A stretch of 64,000 bases of DNA from Anaerolineae bacterium (GCA_019637555.1 JAHBVK010000005.1:1-64000); one strand, 5' to 3'; shown: positions 25,302 through 34,627, numbered from the stretch's first letter. Translations and numbers: made by a program. Notes: a model not told the origin generated them from the letters alone.

Positions 25302-26186
25302 TCATTTATTAAAGGTGCCGTACAGATTGAATAGATAGCGACGGATGAAGAAGATGAATACGATGGATGGAATCAACATGAAAAAGGCAGCCGCAAACTT
25401 GAAGGGATCGGTTGACTTATCCAGCGAATAGAGAATTTGCGCGGGCAAGGTGCGGTTCTGGCTAGTCAGCAAAATCGCTGCGAACACTTCATTCCATGAA
25501 AGGACGAAGGTCAGGATCGCGGAAGCAGCGATGCCCGGAATAGATAGCGGCAGTACCACTTGCCAGAACGCTTGCAAGGGATGGCTGCCAAAGACTTGCG
25601 CCGCTTCTTCAAACTCTACTGGCACGCTGGCGAATACACTGGCGATCACCAGAATGGTTGTTGGCAGCGTAAGCGCGGCATGCATCAGCGCCAAACTGAA
25701 GGGGTTATCGAAGATCCCGAGATTGATGAAGACCACCGCCAGCGGTACGGCGAGCACCACAATAGGGAAGGCGCGCACGGCAAGAATGCCCAAACGTATC
25801 AGATCGCGCCCCGGAAACAGGAAACGGGCGATCGCATAGCCAGCCGGAACGGCGATGATCGTGGAGATCACCAGCGTCAGCACCGCTACCAATAAGCTGT
25901 TCAGCGTTGAACGGAGGATGCCCTCGGCATTCAGGAAAAAATTCAGCGTATCGGTGGAAATCGGATTCGGAAAAAAGGGCTTGGGGAAGGCATAGACATT
26001 TGCCGATTTGCTGAACGCCATTGTGGTGATCATCCAGATCGGCAGCAATGTCCAGATAGCCAGGATCAGGGCAACGGTGTAAATGCTGCCGCGCCGCAGC
26101 AACATGCGGTTCTTGGCACGCTGTCGTTCCGCCGAGACTGCTTCAACTGGTGGTACAGATGGCTGTGACAGTGTTCCGCTGGTCAT
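25302..26186 (-). CDS. Sugar ABC importer permease (MalG type)
   Basis: This 294-residue CUT1 permease has six predicted helices, beginning with IYTVALILAIWTLLPIWMITT, and the EAA coupling motif EEAAQVFGSHPLQAFWQVVLPLSIPG near residues 190-215. The C-terminus RRYLFNLYG is common in MalG proteins. Its ATG overlaps the stop of the partner permease by 4 bases. The two permeases, ATPase and binding protein at 27473 make a complete importer. Confidence 0.94.
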   Translation of the reverse strand: MTSGTLSQPSVPPVEAVSAERQRAKNRMLLRRGSIYTVALILAIWTLLPIWMITTMAFSKSANVYAFPKPFFPNPISTDTLNFFLNAEGILRSTLNSLLVAVLTLVISTIIAVPAGYAIARFLFPGRDLIRLGILAVRAFPIVVLAVPLAVVFINLGIFDNPFSLALMHAALTLPTTILVIASVFASVPVEFEEAAQVFGSHPLQAFWQVVLPLSIPGIAASAILTFVLSWNEVFAAILLTSQNRTLPAQILYSLDKSTDPFKFAAAFFMLIPSIVFIFFIRRYLFNLYGTFNK

Positions 26187-27313
26187 GCTTGTTTCGTCGC
26201 CTCCTCTTGTGAACGAACGGCGCGTAAGTAGAACAGCGAGATGCCCAGTGAAACGAGCAAGATGAATCCAGAATATGCCGCCGCTACATTAGGATTGTTA
26301 AAGCGTGCGGGGTCATACCAGCGGTAGGTTTCGTTCGCCAGCACCGTGACCAGATCACCACCGGACAGCGCGATAACAACGGCAAACACTTGCATCGCCA
26401 AGATAGTACGCAAGATCAGGGCGACTTGCAGACTTGGGCGCAGCAACGGCAGTACGATGTGACGCACCCGCTGCCATACAGTAGCACCGAACACCTCACC
26501 AGCTTCCAGATAATCTTGCGGGATTGCCTGCAAACCAGAAACGACGATGACCATCACAATTGCCGTCGCCCGCCACACCTCCGCCAGCACGATAGCCGCA
26601 ATAATCCAGCCTTGCTGCTCAGGGCGTAGAAAGATAAAAGGTTGATCCATTAAGCCAGTGGAGACGAGGAAGGAATTGAGAAAGCCGCGCTGGGTGAAGA
26701 TGGCATACCAGAGCAAGCCTGATGCCAGATCGGAGATGCCTAGCGGCAGCGCGTAAATGTATAAGAACAGCGTGTTACCGCGAACGCGCGTTTGCAGGAT
26801 CAGCGCCATGATGATCGCCAGCACGAATTGCAGCGGCAGGATCAATACGATTAACAGAGCAGTGGTGAGCAGCGCCCGCCCGAAGCGAAAATCCTCGACC
26901 ATGCGCCGGACAAAATCGAGGGTCCATTCACGCGCTGCTTCGCCGCTGACCACGCGAGCGGTCTCTGATTGTGTGCGTGACTCGACAAAGACATTTTTCT
27001 GATTGACCCAACCCGATACTGTGTCCCCGTTGATCCCCTGTGCTTGCACATTAAACCAGTAAGTAGGGCGTTTGACGCCATTGGATAGGGTCTCTTCGAG
27101 GCGGGCACGATCCGTGATAGCGAGGTTACTTTGCATCGCTACCGTGCCTGTAACGGCAGCATCATCGCGCGCTTCCGCCCGTAAGTTGAGGAATTGGACG
27201 TCGCGCATGAAGGCAAGCTGGAATGACTCTATCATCGGATAGGCGAAGAACAGCGCCAGATAGATCATAGAGGGCAGTAATAAGAGGTACGGCAATAATT
27301 TCTGTTTGTTCAA
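26183..27313 (-). CDS. Sugar ABC importer permease (MalF type) with SH3-like periplasmic insert
   Basis: This 376-residue permease starts with TTG at 27313, behind a strong AGGAGG site. After the first helix (LLLLPSMIYLALFFAYP, about 8-30) there is an insert of about 80 residues (about 45-125) before the second helix. Its AITDRARLE and DTVSGWVNQKNVFVE segments look like a bacterial SH3-type barrel. The rest has the normal helices and the EAA motif YLEAGEVFGATVWQRVRHIVLP. Ordinary MalF-type partners of CUT1 importers have about 290-320 residues. E. coli MalF has a different periplasmic P2 insert that contacts the binding protein; the insert here may play a similar part, which is an inference. 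Confidence 0.92.
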   Translation of the reverse strand: MNKQKLLPYLLLLPSMIYLALFFAYPMIESFQLAFMRDVQFLNLRAEARDDAAVTGTVAMQSNLAITDRARLEETLSNGVKRPTYWFNVQAQGINGDTVSGWVNQKNVFVESRTQSETARVVSGEAAREWTLDFVRRMVEDFRFGRALLTTALLIVLILPLQFVLAIIMALILQTRVRGNTLFLYIYALPLGISDLASGLLWYAIFTQRGFLNSFLVSTGLMDQPFIFLRPEQQGWIIAAIVLAEVWRATAIVMVIVVSGLQAIPQDYLEAGEVFGATVWQRVRHIVLPLLRPSLQVALILRTILAMQVFAVVIALSGGDLVTVLANETYRWYDPARFNNPNVAAAYSGFILLVSLGISLFYLRAVRSQEEATKQA

Positions 27314-27472
27314 AATGCCCTCCTGCGCGAACGTGAACTTCAGAATGCGTAGTGAGGAGAGGCAAGAGTGATACCCACGTCTTTGTCGGACGGATCGGGC
27401 ATCACCCCTGCACTAGTTCAGGTTACTACTAAGATGTTCGCTTCGCCCGATTGTGAGGCGAACCCATTCTAA

Positions 27473-28774
27473 TCAGTTCACTTGGCAGGGACCATCACCA
27501 GCAGGATCAGGCGCCCAGCACGATGCACCCGTTTCCGTCATCAGCTTCTGCAGTGCCGCGCCTTCTTCGTCAAGCACAGTCTGGATGTCCTGACCTTCGA
27601 TGACGATGCGGTTAAACACATTACGGAATAGCTGATTGATCTCACCACCGCGATCACCAAGACCAATGGGCAGCAGTGCCACGATGGAATCGGCGGAATT
27701 GGACTGCGCTTCTACCGCTTCAAGCTGCTTGGCGATTCCGGCGGGTAGATTGCTGGTATCGACACCTTCCACCATCGGGTAGAAGCCTAGATCGCGGACG
27801 ACAGCCGCTTGCGTTTCCGGCGACAGCATGAACTTGATCAGTGCCTTCGCCGCGTCAGGATTGGGAGCCGTATAAGGGATCGCCAAGCCCGCAACGACAG
27901 GCATATAGCCACGCCCGGCTGGTCCGGCAGGCGCAGGGAACGCCACGAAGTCATCTGGGCGCTCGTCAAAAGCTGGCTTCAACCGAGCAACGTGATCGAA
28001 GGCGATCATCACTTCACCAGACAGAAGCTGCTGATTCATGAAGTCGTAGTTGATCGATTCGGGGTTGACGTAGGGCCATAGATCGTCGCGCACGAATGCC
28101 ATCATATCGGCAGCAGCCTTGCTCTTGAACTGCGAAACCATACCACCCGTGAAGGAGGGATAGAGATAACCCTCTAGAAAGCGATGGAACAGACCCTTAA
28201 CCGGGAACCCGAGTTGCGGCTTGCCAGTGGCTTCTTGCGCGGCTTTCGCCCATGCTGCCAACTGATCCCACGTCAGCGCGTTGATGTCCGCGCCATCGGG
28301 CAAGTATTGCAGCGCATCCTTGTGAGCAGCCATGACATAGGTAGCTTGCATCCACGGAATGTAGTACTGGTAGTCGGTGGTACCCATCTTGCCTAAGGTG
28401 ACAAACGAGTCGATGACATTGGAATCCTGTTCGATTTCAGCCAATAGATCGGAGAGATCCATTAGCAGGTCATCGGCGGCTAGGGTGGGGAATGTACCGT
28501 GCAGAGCACCCACTACATCGTTGACGCCCTTGCCAGCTTGTCCCTCGGCGCGAATCAGGTCGATAAGCGGACCTTCTTCAGAACCTACGAAGTTGACCGA
28601 GCCATCTTTGAAGTTAGTCAGAATGCCACGAATTAATTCGGACTCCTGCACGTTATTAAATTGGGTGGAGAAAAGGGTTACGTCCCCGCCCTGAGCCTTG
28701 GTTGGTGTTGTCGTCGCTGTCACGGACAACAACAGCAAGAGTGCCGTTACTAGTAAGCTAATCTTGCGAGTCAT
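27473..28774 (-). CDS. Sugar ABC importer substrate-binding protein
   Basis: This 433-residue family 1 extracellular solute-binding protein has a signal peptide ending at about residue 28 (TPTKAQ) and no lipobox. The mature protein has VTLFSTQFNNVQESELIRGIL, the middle block WDQLAAWAKAAQ and the tail ALIKFMLSPETQAAVVRDLGFYPM typical of the family. It starts at ATG 28774 behind AGGAGG. It is the first structural gene after the LacI regulator, and about 160 bases separate it from the permeases; a weak hairpin with GTTCGC/GCGAAC arms (about 27436-27462) lies in that gap. The ligand is unknown. Confidence 0.93.
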   Translation of the reverse strand: MTRKISLLVTALLLLLSVTATTTPTKAQGGDVTLFSTQFNNVQESELIRGILTNFKDGSVNFVGSEEGPLIDLIRAEGQAGKGVNDVVGALHGTFPTLAADDLLMDLSDLLAEIEQDSNVIDSFVTLGKMGTTDYQYYIPWMQATYVMAAHKDALQYLPDGADINALTWDQLAAWAKAAQEATGKPQLGFPVKGLFHRFLEGYLYPSFTGGMVSQFKSKAAADMMAFVRDDLWPYVNPESINYDFMNQQLLSGEVMIAFDHVARLKPAFDERPDDFVAFPAPAGPAGRGYMPVVAGLAIPYTAPNPDAAKALIKFMLSPETQAAVVRDLGFYPMVEGVDTSNLPAGIAKQLEAVEAQSNSADSIVALLPIGLGDRGGEINQLFRNVFNRIVIEGQDIQTVLDEEGAALQKLMTETGASCWAPDPAGDGPCQVN

Positions 28775-28872
28775 TGCTTGCCTCCTAAAAACATTCTGTA
28801 CTGCTGGATATTTAGGATCACCTTGATCGGAATTACCTTCTGATCAGGATGTCCTTCATCCGATGCATCATC

Positions 28873-29901
28873 CTATTTAAGAGTCTTGCCGCTGGACTCA
28901 CGAATTACCAGCGTAGTGGGGAGAATGACGTGAGTTTGTTGTTCCTCCTCTCCGTCGATCAATCCGATCAACATTCGTACTAGCCCTTGCCCTATCTCGT
29001 AAATAGGCTGATGAACCGTTGTTAATCCCGGCGATGCATATTCGGCGGCTGGAATATCATCGAAGCCGGAAACCGCTATTGAGTTGCCAACAGCGATGCC
29101 ACGCTGTTGTAATGCGCTCATCGCTCCAATCGCCATCAGATCGTTGCAAGCGACGATAGCTGTGATCTGTGGAAAATGATCGAGTAGATGGTTGGCGGCG
29201 GCATAGCCACCAGTCCGCAGCAGATCCCCGCGAACGACATACTCAGCGCGATAAGGCAGATCATGTTGCAGCAGCGCGTCACGATAGCCTTCGTAACGGT
29301 AGTAACCGCTAACGATGCCTTCCGGCGGCAGGATCAGTCCAATATGGCGGTGCCCCAGCGCGATGAAATGCTCAGTGACCCGTCTGATCCCTTCGCGGTT
29401 ATCGGCGTCAATATAGGCGAAATCGGAATCTTCATTAGGTGTACCCCGCCCATTGACGACGAAGGGAATGCGCTGTGTCTTGAGGTAGGAAATGCGCGGA
29501 TCGTGTTCGCGGGTGCGTGCCACGATCATGCCATCGACGCGCTGACCGCCGACCATATCACGGTATGCCGCCATTTCCGCATCACCGGGACTCTGCGCAC
29601 TGATCAGCAGTGAATACCCCTCATTGGATGCCGAGTCGCCAATGCCGAGGATCAGTTGGCTGAAGAAGTCATTGGAAAAGCTGTGCCGATCATTTGCCTG
29701 AATGATTAACCCGAGGGTTTGAGTGCGTTGGGAACGGAGTTGGCGAGCGACTAGATTGGGTTGATAGCCGAGTTGTGAGGCAGCGGCGATGATGCGTTGA
29801 CGTGTCTCTTGATTTACATCATCGTAACCTGCCAGCGCGCGGGAGACGGTGGTGATCGAGTAACCAGTCTTCTGAGCGATATCTCGTAAGGTAACTTGCA
29901 T
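28873..29901 (-). CDS. LacI/GalR-family repressor of the ABC-glycosidase operon
   Basis: This 342-residue regulator has an N-terminal helix-turn-helix (VTLRDIAQKTGYSITTVSRALAG, residues 3-25) and hinge helix (NLVARQLRSQRT), then a periplasmic-binding-like ligand domain with VSGFDDIPAAEYASPGLTTVHQP near 280-300. It heads the minus-strand operon running to 20465 and has a perfect 18-base palindrome in its own promoter region, so it probably represses itself and may reach the downstream genes by read-through. Effector: probably the imported sugar or a product of it. Confidence 0.94.
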   Translation of the reverse strand: MQVTLRDIAQKTGYSITTVSRALAGYDDVNQETRQRIIAAASQLGYQPNLVARQLRSQRTQTLGLIIQANDRHSFSNDFFSQLILGIGDSASNEGYSLLISAQSPGDAEMAAYRDMVGGQRVDGMIVARTREHDPRISYLKTQRIPFVVNGRGTPNEDSDFAYIDADNREGIRRVTEHFIALGHRHIGLILPPEGIVSGYYRYEGYRDALLQHDLPYRAEYVVRGDLLRTGGYAAANHLLDHFPQITAIVACNDLMAIGAMSALQQRGIAVGNSIAVSGFDDIPAAEYASPGLTTVHQPIYEIGQGLVRMLIGLIDGEEEQQTHVILPTTLVIRESSGKTLK

Positions 29902-29949
29902 AAAAAACTATTTCAAAACGGTCAATTCGACTGTCTTATATTTAATGGT

Positions 29950-29967
29950 ATCCAAAACGTTTTGGAT
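29950..29967. promoter_or_regulatory. Perfect 18-base LacI-type operator
   Basis: ATCCAAAACGTTTTGGAT is a perfect palindrome with a central CG, 49 bases upstream of the LacI start codon. A minus-strand TTGACA (29972-29967) abuts it, so the operator sits in the spacer of the regulator's promoter. It shares the AAACGTTT core with the palindrome at 880-889. Confidence 0.8.
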
Positions 29968-30073
29968 GTCAAGTTGATCGAATAATTCAAGGGTAACTAC
30001 TAGATTTTCTTTGTGCCATGTGGGCGAGTATTGACTTGTGTCTTTAGTAACCGTTCGCGACACATCTTCACTA

Positions 30074-30102
30074 TTGACGCTAAGGGTCGGCTGTGATAGC
30101 AT
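30074..30102 (+). promoter_or_regulatory. Predicted promoter of the tRNA-Glu gene
   Basis: TTGACG (30074-30079), a 17-base spacer and TAGCAT (30097-30102) with an extended -10 TG at 30094-30095. Transcription would begin 5-8 bases before the tRNA. Confidence 0.55.
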
Positions 30103-30114
30103 TTTCGCTCATCT

Positions 30115-30187
30115 GCCCTTATCGTCTAGTGGCCTAGGACGCGGCCCTTTCAAGGCTGAAACTCGGGTTCGAATCCCGATAGGGGTA
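30115..30187 (+). tRNA. tRNA-Glu (anticodon TTC)
   Basis: The 73-base sequence folds as a cloverleaf: a 7-base acceptor stem (GCCCTTA with TAGGGGT, including G-T pairs at the end and inside), a D arm with AGTGGCCTAGG, an anticodon stem CGGCC/GGCTG with loop CTTTCAA (anticodon TTC at 30149-30151), and a T arm TCGGG-TTCGAAT-CCCGA. The discriminator base is A; CCA is not encoded. The GTCTAG segment is typical of bacterial tRNA-Glu. Confidence 0.95.
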
Positions 30188-30212
30188 CTCTTCCATTCTC
30201 AGATATGTCTTG

Positions 30213-30247
30213 AATCGGGAAAGTGTAGTAATCACTTCCCGATTTTC
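30213..30247 (+). terminator. Intrinsic terminator of tRNA-Glu
   Basis: A 12-base stem (AATCGGGAA, one bulged A, GTG; paired with CACTTCCCGATT) is followed by TTTT. It stands 25 bases after the tRNA. Confidence 0.8.
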
Positions 30248-30714
30248 ATTTCCCGTGATTTTCGCTACCAACTGCCTCGGCGCATGGCGCAACGTAATAC
30301 GGATCACACATCCGCCCAATGCCCAGAGCGCAGCTTCCGTTACACGGGAGGCGACTTCCCCGGCAACATCTAAGGCTACATGGAGCGAAAGAAACAATCC
30401 GTAAGGGTAAATGGTCCGCTGTGGGCAAATGCAGTATTGTTCGATAACACCGATCAACGTTCGGCATTATGCTGTCCGGTATATCCTGCCACTGTCAGCT
30501 TATCGAGGCGATAAGCATGCAACGTTAGGCGCTTGGCTCTAGCCGTCGGCTGAAACAGTTCTGATCGAGGCAGCAATGAACACGGCTCGATCAGCTGTAG
30601 TCTAACCACGATCAGCGCTCGGTTTTCATCCCGCGCAATGCAAAGCCGACTGACCCCGACGGATGGAATTTCGGCTCTTGCGCAATAATGACCATCGCTT
30701 GTTCTGCCCTATCC
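30248..30714. other. Non-coding stretch with hairpins between tRNA-Glu and the alcohol dehydrogenase gene
   Basis: No convincing gene was found in these 467 bases; short open frames lack ribosome sites and family likeness. Two perfect inverted repeats are present: GCTTATCG-AGG-CGATAAGC at 30498-30516 and CTGATCGAG/CTCGATCAG at 30561-30569 and 30586-30594. Neither has a T tract, so they may be parts of a non-coding RNA, a rho-type termination region for the convergent operon, or remains of an old insertion beside the tRNA. Confidence 0.45.
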
Positions 30715-31992
30715 TCACCATAAGATCATTGAGTCAAGGAACAACTGCTTCAAGTCGTCCTTACTGGCTGGACGCGGCGACAATTTAGTCACACGGTGCT
30801 GTGGCAGCGTGCCTTCGGCAAGTACCTCGACATCTGCTTCGGTAAATCCAACTGCCTTCAGCCCATTTGGCATCCCGGTTTTTTTCATTACCTGAATGAT
30901 CGCAGTCGCCAACACTTCACCAGCGTCACCATCAGCCGCCGAAATATCAGCCCCCATCAATTTAGCGGCGTGCAAATGAACCTTTGGATTAGCTGAGGCG
31001 GTAAAGCGAAACACCGCTGGCGCATTCAGGATCACCGACATCCCGTGTGGAATGATAGGACGTCCAACATGTTCGTAGCCTTCCGGAATATAGCTTCGCA
31101 CCATCCCGGACACGGGATAAGACATCCCGTGCGGCAGATGAACACCTGCATTTCCAAAGCCGATGCCCGCAAACGCAGCGGCGAGGAGCATCTGACCACG
31201 TGCATCGTCATCTTCAGGGTCTTGGATAACTTTGATGATATTTTCTGAAACCATTTCAATAGCGCGGGATGACCACACATTGCTGATCGGATTTGCGCCT
31301 TGATACGCTGGTCGCAATTGCGGACTTGTCGGTGCAGGACGTTGGCTAAAGGGAATAGCGGTTAAGGATTCGATTGCATGGCTTAACACATCTAATCCTG
31401 AGCAGGCAGCGACCATTGGCGCGAGAGTGCGCGTGTTATGCGGATCAATGATCCCCATCACCGGACGCAGTGCCCGGTGTGCAATGCCAGTTTTGGCGTG
31501 CATTTCCAACAGGTCAAAGATGGCAACACCTGTTGTTTCACTGCCAGTTCCCGCGGTTGTCGGGATAGCGATCAGCGGTTTTAGCGCACCGGGAACAGGC
31601 ACACCTCGACCTATCGGCGGATTCACATAGTCTAGAAAGTCGGCGGGATACGTGGCGTAGAGGTTCGCCGCTTTAGCGGTATCGATTACCGAGCCGCCAC
31701 CTACAGCAACATAACCGTCAAAGTTCCCTGCGCTGGCAAAGGCGATTGCCTGCTTAAAAGACTGATCGGTAGGTTCGACACGCACTTGATCATAAAGAAC
31801 AACGTCGATCCCCTCCTCACGCAACGCTTTAAGGGTGATGTCAATCATCTCACTGTTGCTGAGATGTGGATCGGTGACCACGAGCACGAGCGTAGCACCC
31901 AGCCGTTTCATTTCATAACCAACTTCGCGAGTCACGCCGGGACCAAATTTAATGCTGGACGTATCCATCACAAAAGCAGATTCAAAACTCAT
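30715..31992 (-). CDS. Iron-containing alcohol dehydrogenase, hydroxyacid-oxoacid transhydrogenase-like
   Basis: This 425-residue group III (iron) alcohol dehydrogenase has NAD-binding GGGSVIDTAKAAN (about residues 98-110), TTAGTGSETTGVAI, and metal-site histidines in LDVLSHAIES and LPHGMSYPVSG with IPHGMSVIL. The insertion AIPFSQRPAPTSPQLRPAYQ, followed by NPISNVWS, is characteristic of the hydroxyacid-oxoacid transhydrogenase (ADHFE1) branch, which oxidises 4-hydroxybutyrate while reducing 2-oxoglutarate. In this operon it may instead handle an aldehyde or alcohol released by the aldolase; that is an inference. It is the last gene of the polyol-type operon, 4 bases after the aldolase. Confidence 0.88.
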   Translation of the reverse strand: MSFESAFVMDTSSIKFGPGVTREVGYEMKRLGATLVLVVTDPHLSNSEMIDITLKALREEGIDVVLYDQVRVEPTDQSFKQAIAFASAGNFDGYVAVGGGSVIDTAKAANLYATYPADFLDYVNPPIGRGVPVPGALKPLIAIPTTAGTGSETTGVAIFDLLEMHAKTGIAHRALRPVMGIIDPHNTRTLAPMVAACSGLDVLSHAIESLTAIPFSQRPAPTSPQLRPAYQGANPISNVWSSRAIEMVSENIIKVIQDPEDDDARGQMLLAAAFAGIGFGNAGVHLPHGMSYPVSGMVRSYIPEGYEHVGRPIIPHGMSVILNAPAVFRFTASANPKVHLHAAKLMGADISAADGDAGEVLATAIIQVMKKTGMPNGLKAVGFTEADVEVLAEGTLPQHRVTKLSPRPASKDDLKQLFLDSMILW

Positions 31993-31996
31993 TTTT

Positions 31997-32860
31997 TTAG
32001 GACTCCGTAGTCAATAGTTGATCGTTATAAATATCCCATGCCTGCGCAGGAGTCGCAGCAGCATGGATGAGTGCCATAAAAGCCTTCACGACCTGCGACG
32101 GATTCGGATGCTGGTAAACGTTTCGTCCGTAGACCAAGCCTTTTGCACCTTGCTGCAAAAAGGCATAACTGCGTTCTAGGACGGACTGCAGATCCGCTTT
32201 ACCACCCCCGCGCACCAGTACCGGACATCTCGCCGCCATAATCACCTCGTGATAATCTTCGGGATTATCGGTTGGGTCGGCTTTAATAATGTCAGCGCCT
32301 AGCTCCCGCGCCTGCCGCACCAGTGGCACCAGTTTGTTTTTGTCGCCGTCTACTTGATAACCACCACGCGAACTGTTCGTCTGCATGACCAATGGTTCGA
32401 TCATCAAAGGCATCCCGTATTTGTCGCACATTCCCCTTACGCGGCTGATATTGCTGATCGTTTGATGATGTAATTCTGGTTCATCAGGTAGTAGTAACAG
32501 GTTGACCACCACGCAAGCCGCATCCATGCGCAGCGCTTCTAAAATCGGCTCCTCCTCATTTTGCAGACGGTTGAACATATACTTGTGTGTCTGAGGATTA
32601 TAGGGATTGCCCACATCAACCCGCATGACCAGTGCAGGCTTATTTTTACCCTTGATGCGCTGCAGCAGATCACTTTGCCCATAGTTCATCTGAATAGCAT
32701 CGGGACCGGCTGCCACTAATTTATTGACGACTGCCTCTACATCTTCTAAACCGTCCAAGAAGCTGTATTCATTGAAGACACCATGATCGATGGCGACATC
32801 CAAACAACGTCCAGAGTCACTGAACATGCGATTTAAGCGGACTTTTGGAGATAAATACAT
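31997..32860 (-). CDS. Class I (Schiff-base) aldolase of the FbaB/LsrF/DeoC family
   Basis: This 287-residue TIM-barrel aldolase shows CLDVAIDHGVFNE at the start (the conserved DHG), MRVDVGNPYN, and the Schiff-base lysine most likely Lys-193 in GADIIKADPTDNP. The C-terminal phosphate-binding pattern is VRGGGKAD and GAKGLVYGRNVYQHPNP, as in archaeal-type fructose-bisphosphate aldolase and LsrF. It should cleave a ketose phosphate, or a related compound, to a triose phosphate and an aldehyde. It lies between the GlpD-like dehydrogenase and the iron alcohol dehydrogenase, whose products would be its substrate and its waste handler. Confidence 0.87.
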   Translation of the reverse strand: MYLSPKVRLNRMFSDSGRCLDVAIDHGVFNEYSFLDGLEDVEAVVNKLVAAGPDAIQMNYGQSDLLQRIKGKNKPALVMRVDVGNPYNPQTHKYMFNRLQNEEEPILEALRMDAACVVVNLLLLPDEPELHHQTISNISRVRGMCDKYGMPLMIEPLVMQTNSSRGGYQVDGDKNKLVPLVRQARELGADIIKADPTDNPEDYHEVIMAARCPVLVRGGGKADLQSVLERSYAFLQQGAKGLVYGRNVYQHPNPSQVVKAFMALIHAAATPAQAWDIYNDQLLTTES

Positions 32861-32891
32861 CTTCTGAGTTTCCTTTGCGGCGAGATCTGGA

Positions 32892-34604
32892 CTAATCGAT
32901 GGATTGTGGGACAGAAAACTGTACTCCGTGTTTACGGGTTAAGGTTGCTAGCAACGCATCGATCTGTGTCTTTTTAATTTCAAGCGTCCAGTGATGCTGG
33001 CTAGCCATGATAGTGGCTAATTCCTCGATCAGTTCGGAGGACAGCTCACCTAGGATGGCTAGCAAGGTGCGCCGCAGAACCAGATCACTGAGGCTGGTCA
33101 CGTATTCATGGTCGATGATGTAGCTGATTTCGCGGTAGCTATAGTGAGGCTGATGCTGCAACGGCTGATCGTCGGCAGCACTGAGGAATGCGGCTACGTC
33201 TTCGGCGCGGGTTCCATAGCGTTCAAACAGCATCCGGATACGTTCTACTGGAAGGTGCGTACTCTGTGCCTGATTCTGGATCCATTGAGTTCGCTCGTCC
33301 TCACCTCGCGGATAGTCTTTTCCGCCGCCAATAGCAAGGCTGTCGGTTGCTACGGTCCGAGGTTTATCAAGTTGCTTGAGAATCAGGTCGCCTACTTGTT
33401 GGGAAAAGCCCCTGAAGGTAGTCCATTTGCCGCCTACCATCGAGTAGATCGGGAAAGGAACAATCTCATTGGGTGCAAGTACATTGACGGAATGATCGCG
33501 GCTGATTTTTCCCGTAGTGATGGCGTTGCTCGCGGGTAATGGACGCACGCCGCAAAAATGATATACCACCTCGGAACGCTTAACTTCAATGGCAGGAAAC
33601 ACCTGTCGGATCGACTCAAGGATATAGTCAATTTCATGGGCTTCACAAATGGCTTCATCCGGCTTATCTTCAAGGATATCGGTTGAGCCAGCCAGCACCT
33701 TGTCAAAATACGGGAAGAAGATGCATATGCGCCCGTCTTCATTCTCAAAGTACATCATGTCACCTTGCGTTGCTTCCAGTAACGCTGGATTATCGATCAC
33801 GATGTGCGAACCTTTGGTCCCACCGATGTATTGTGTCCGTTGGCGCAAGGCTTGATTGGTGAAGTCAATCCAAGCACCAGTGGCATTCACCACTAGTTGT
33901 GGGTGGAGGGTATAGACAGTTTGGGTCAGCTCATCGACCAACTTCACCGCCTGTGCTTCAAGTCCAGCCAAGCGCAGATAATTGAGCGCGTTACACTGCG
34001 GATTCGCTGCTTCAGCGTCCTGTATCAATTCAATGCCCAATCGTTCAGGTAGATAAATTTGGGCGTCAAAGTAGGTGGCGGTGCAGACAATATCGGGGTT
34101 AAGGAAGGGGCGCTGTGCCAGTGCGGCTCGCTTTCCTGTTAGCGAATGAGACGGCATCAAACGCTGTTTACGGGTGAGAAAATCGTACATCGTCAATCCC
34201 GTCTTGACCAGCAGCGCACCGCGTTTCGTGGATCGATTGCTGAGGCGTAGAAATCGCAGTGCTCCGTTCACAAATCCAGATGTCCAGCTAAAGATCGGAA
34301 TTGTGGTCGGCAGCGGGCTGACGGCATGTGGCGCATTCTTGAGCAGATTATTTCGTTCGGTCAGGGATTCACGAACAAGGCGAAATTCGCCATTCTCCAA
34401 ATATCGCAGTCCGCCATGGATCATGTGCGACGAGGCGGCACTCGCTCCATTGAAAAAGTCGGCTTTTTCCACCAACAAGACGTTGATGTTCTGAAGCGCC
34501 AATTCCCGGAACAAGCCAATGCCATTGATACCACCGCCGATAATGAGGACAGATACATCGCGTTGGTGCTGGAGGTAGTCGAACTTCTCTAATCGCGTAC
34601 GCAT
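32892..34604 (-). CDS. FAD-dependent polyol-phosphate dehydrogenase (GlpD/EryB-like)
   Basis: The 570-residue flavoprotein has the dinucleotide-binding GGGINGIG (residues 23-30), then NVLLVEKADFFNGASAASS and HMIHGGLRYLENGEF, the signature of aerobic glycerol-3-phosphate dehydrogenase. The C-terminal helical domain (about 400-560) is also present. GlpD proper oxidises glycerol 3-phosphate to dihydroxyacetone phosphate, passing electrons to quinone; EryB of erythritol catabolism is a close relative. Its position after an FGGY kinase and SorC regulator, and before an aldolase, suggests a polyol phosphate other than glycerol 3-phosphate, since glycerol needs no aldolase. Starts at ATG 34604 with a GAGG site. 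Confidence 0.9.
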   Translation of the reverse strand: MRTRLEKFDYLQHQRDVSVLIIGGGINGIGLFRELALQNINVLLVEKADFFNGASAASSHMIHGGLRYLENGEFRLVRESLTERNNLLKNAPHAVSPLPTTIPIFSWTSGFVNGALRFLRLSNRSTKRGALLVKTGLTMYDFLTRKQRLMPSHSLTGKRAALAQRPFLNPDIVCTATYFDAQIYLPERLGIELIQDAEAANPQCNALNYLRLAGLEAQAVKLVDELTQTVYTLHPQLVVNATGAWIDFTNQALRQRTQYIGGTKGSHIVIDNPALLEATQGDMMYFENEDGRICIFFPYFDKVLAGSTDILEDKPDEAICEAHEIDYILESIRQVFPAIEVKRSEVVYHFCGVRPLPASNAITTGKISRDHSVNVLAPNEIVPFPIYSMVGGKWTTFRGFSQQVGDLILKQLDKPRTVATDSLAIGGGKDYPRGEDERTQWIQNQAQSTHLPVERIRMLFERYGTRAEDVAAFLSAADDQPLQHQPHYSYREISYIIDHEYVTSLSDLVLRRTLLAILGELSSELIEELATIMASQHHWTLEIKKTQIDALLATLTRKHGVQFSVPQSID

Positions 34605-34627
34605 GATCTGCAGCCTCTTTCACTACT

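Noticed and set aside
30134-30457. Minus-strand frame of 107 codons
   Set aside because: It runs antisense through the tRNA-Glu gene and its terminator, has no ribosome site and resembles no family.
32116-32123. AAACGTTT, matching the LacI operator core
   Set aside because: It lies inside the aldolase coding sequence with no promoter near, and the flanks are not palindromic.
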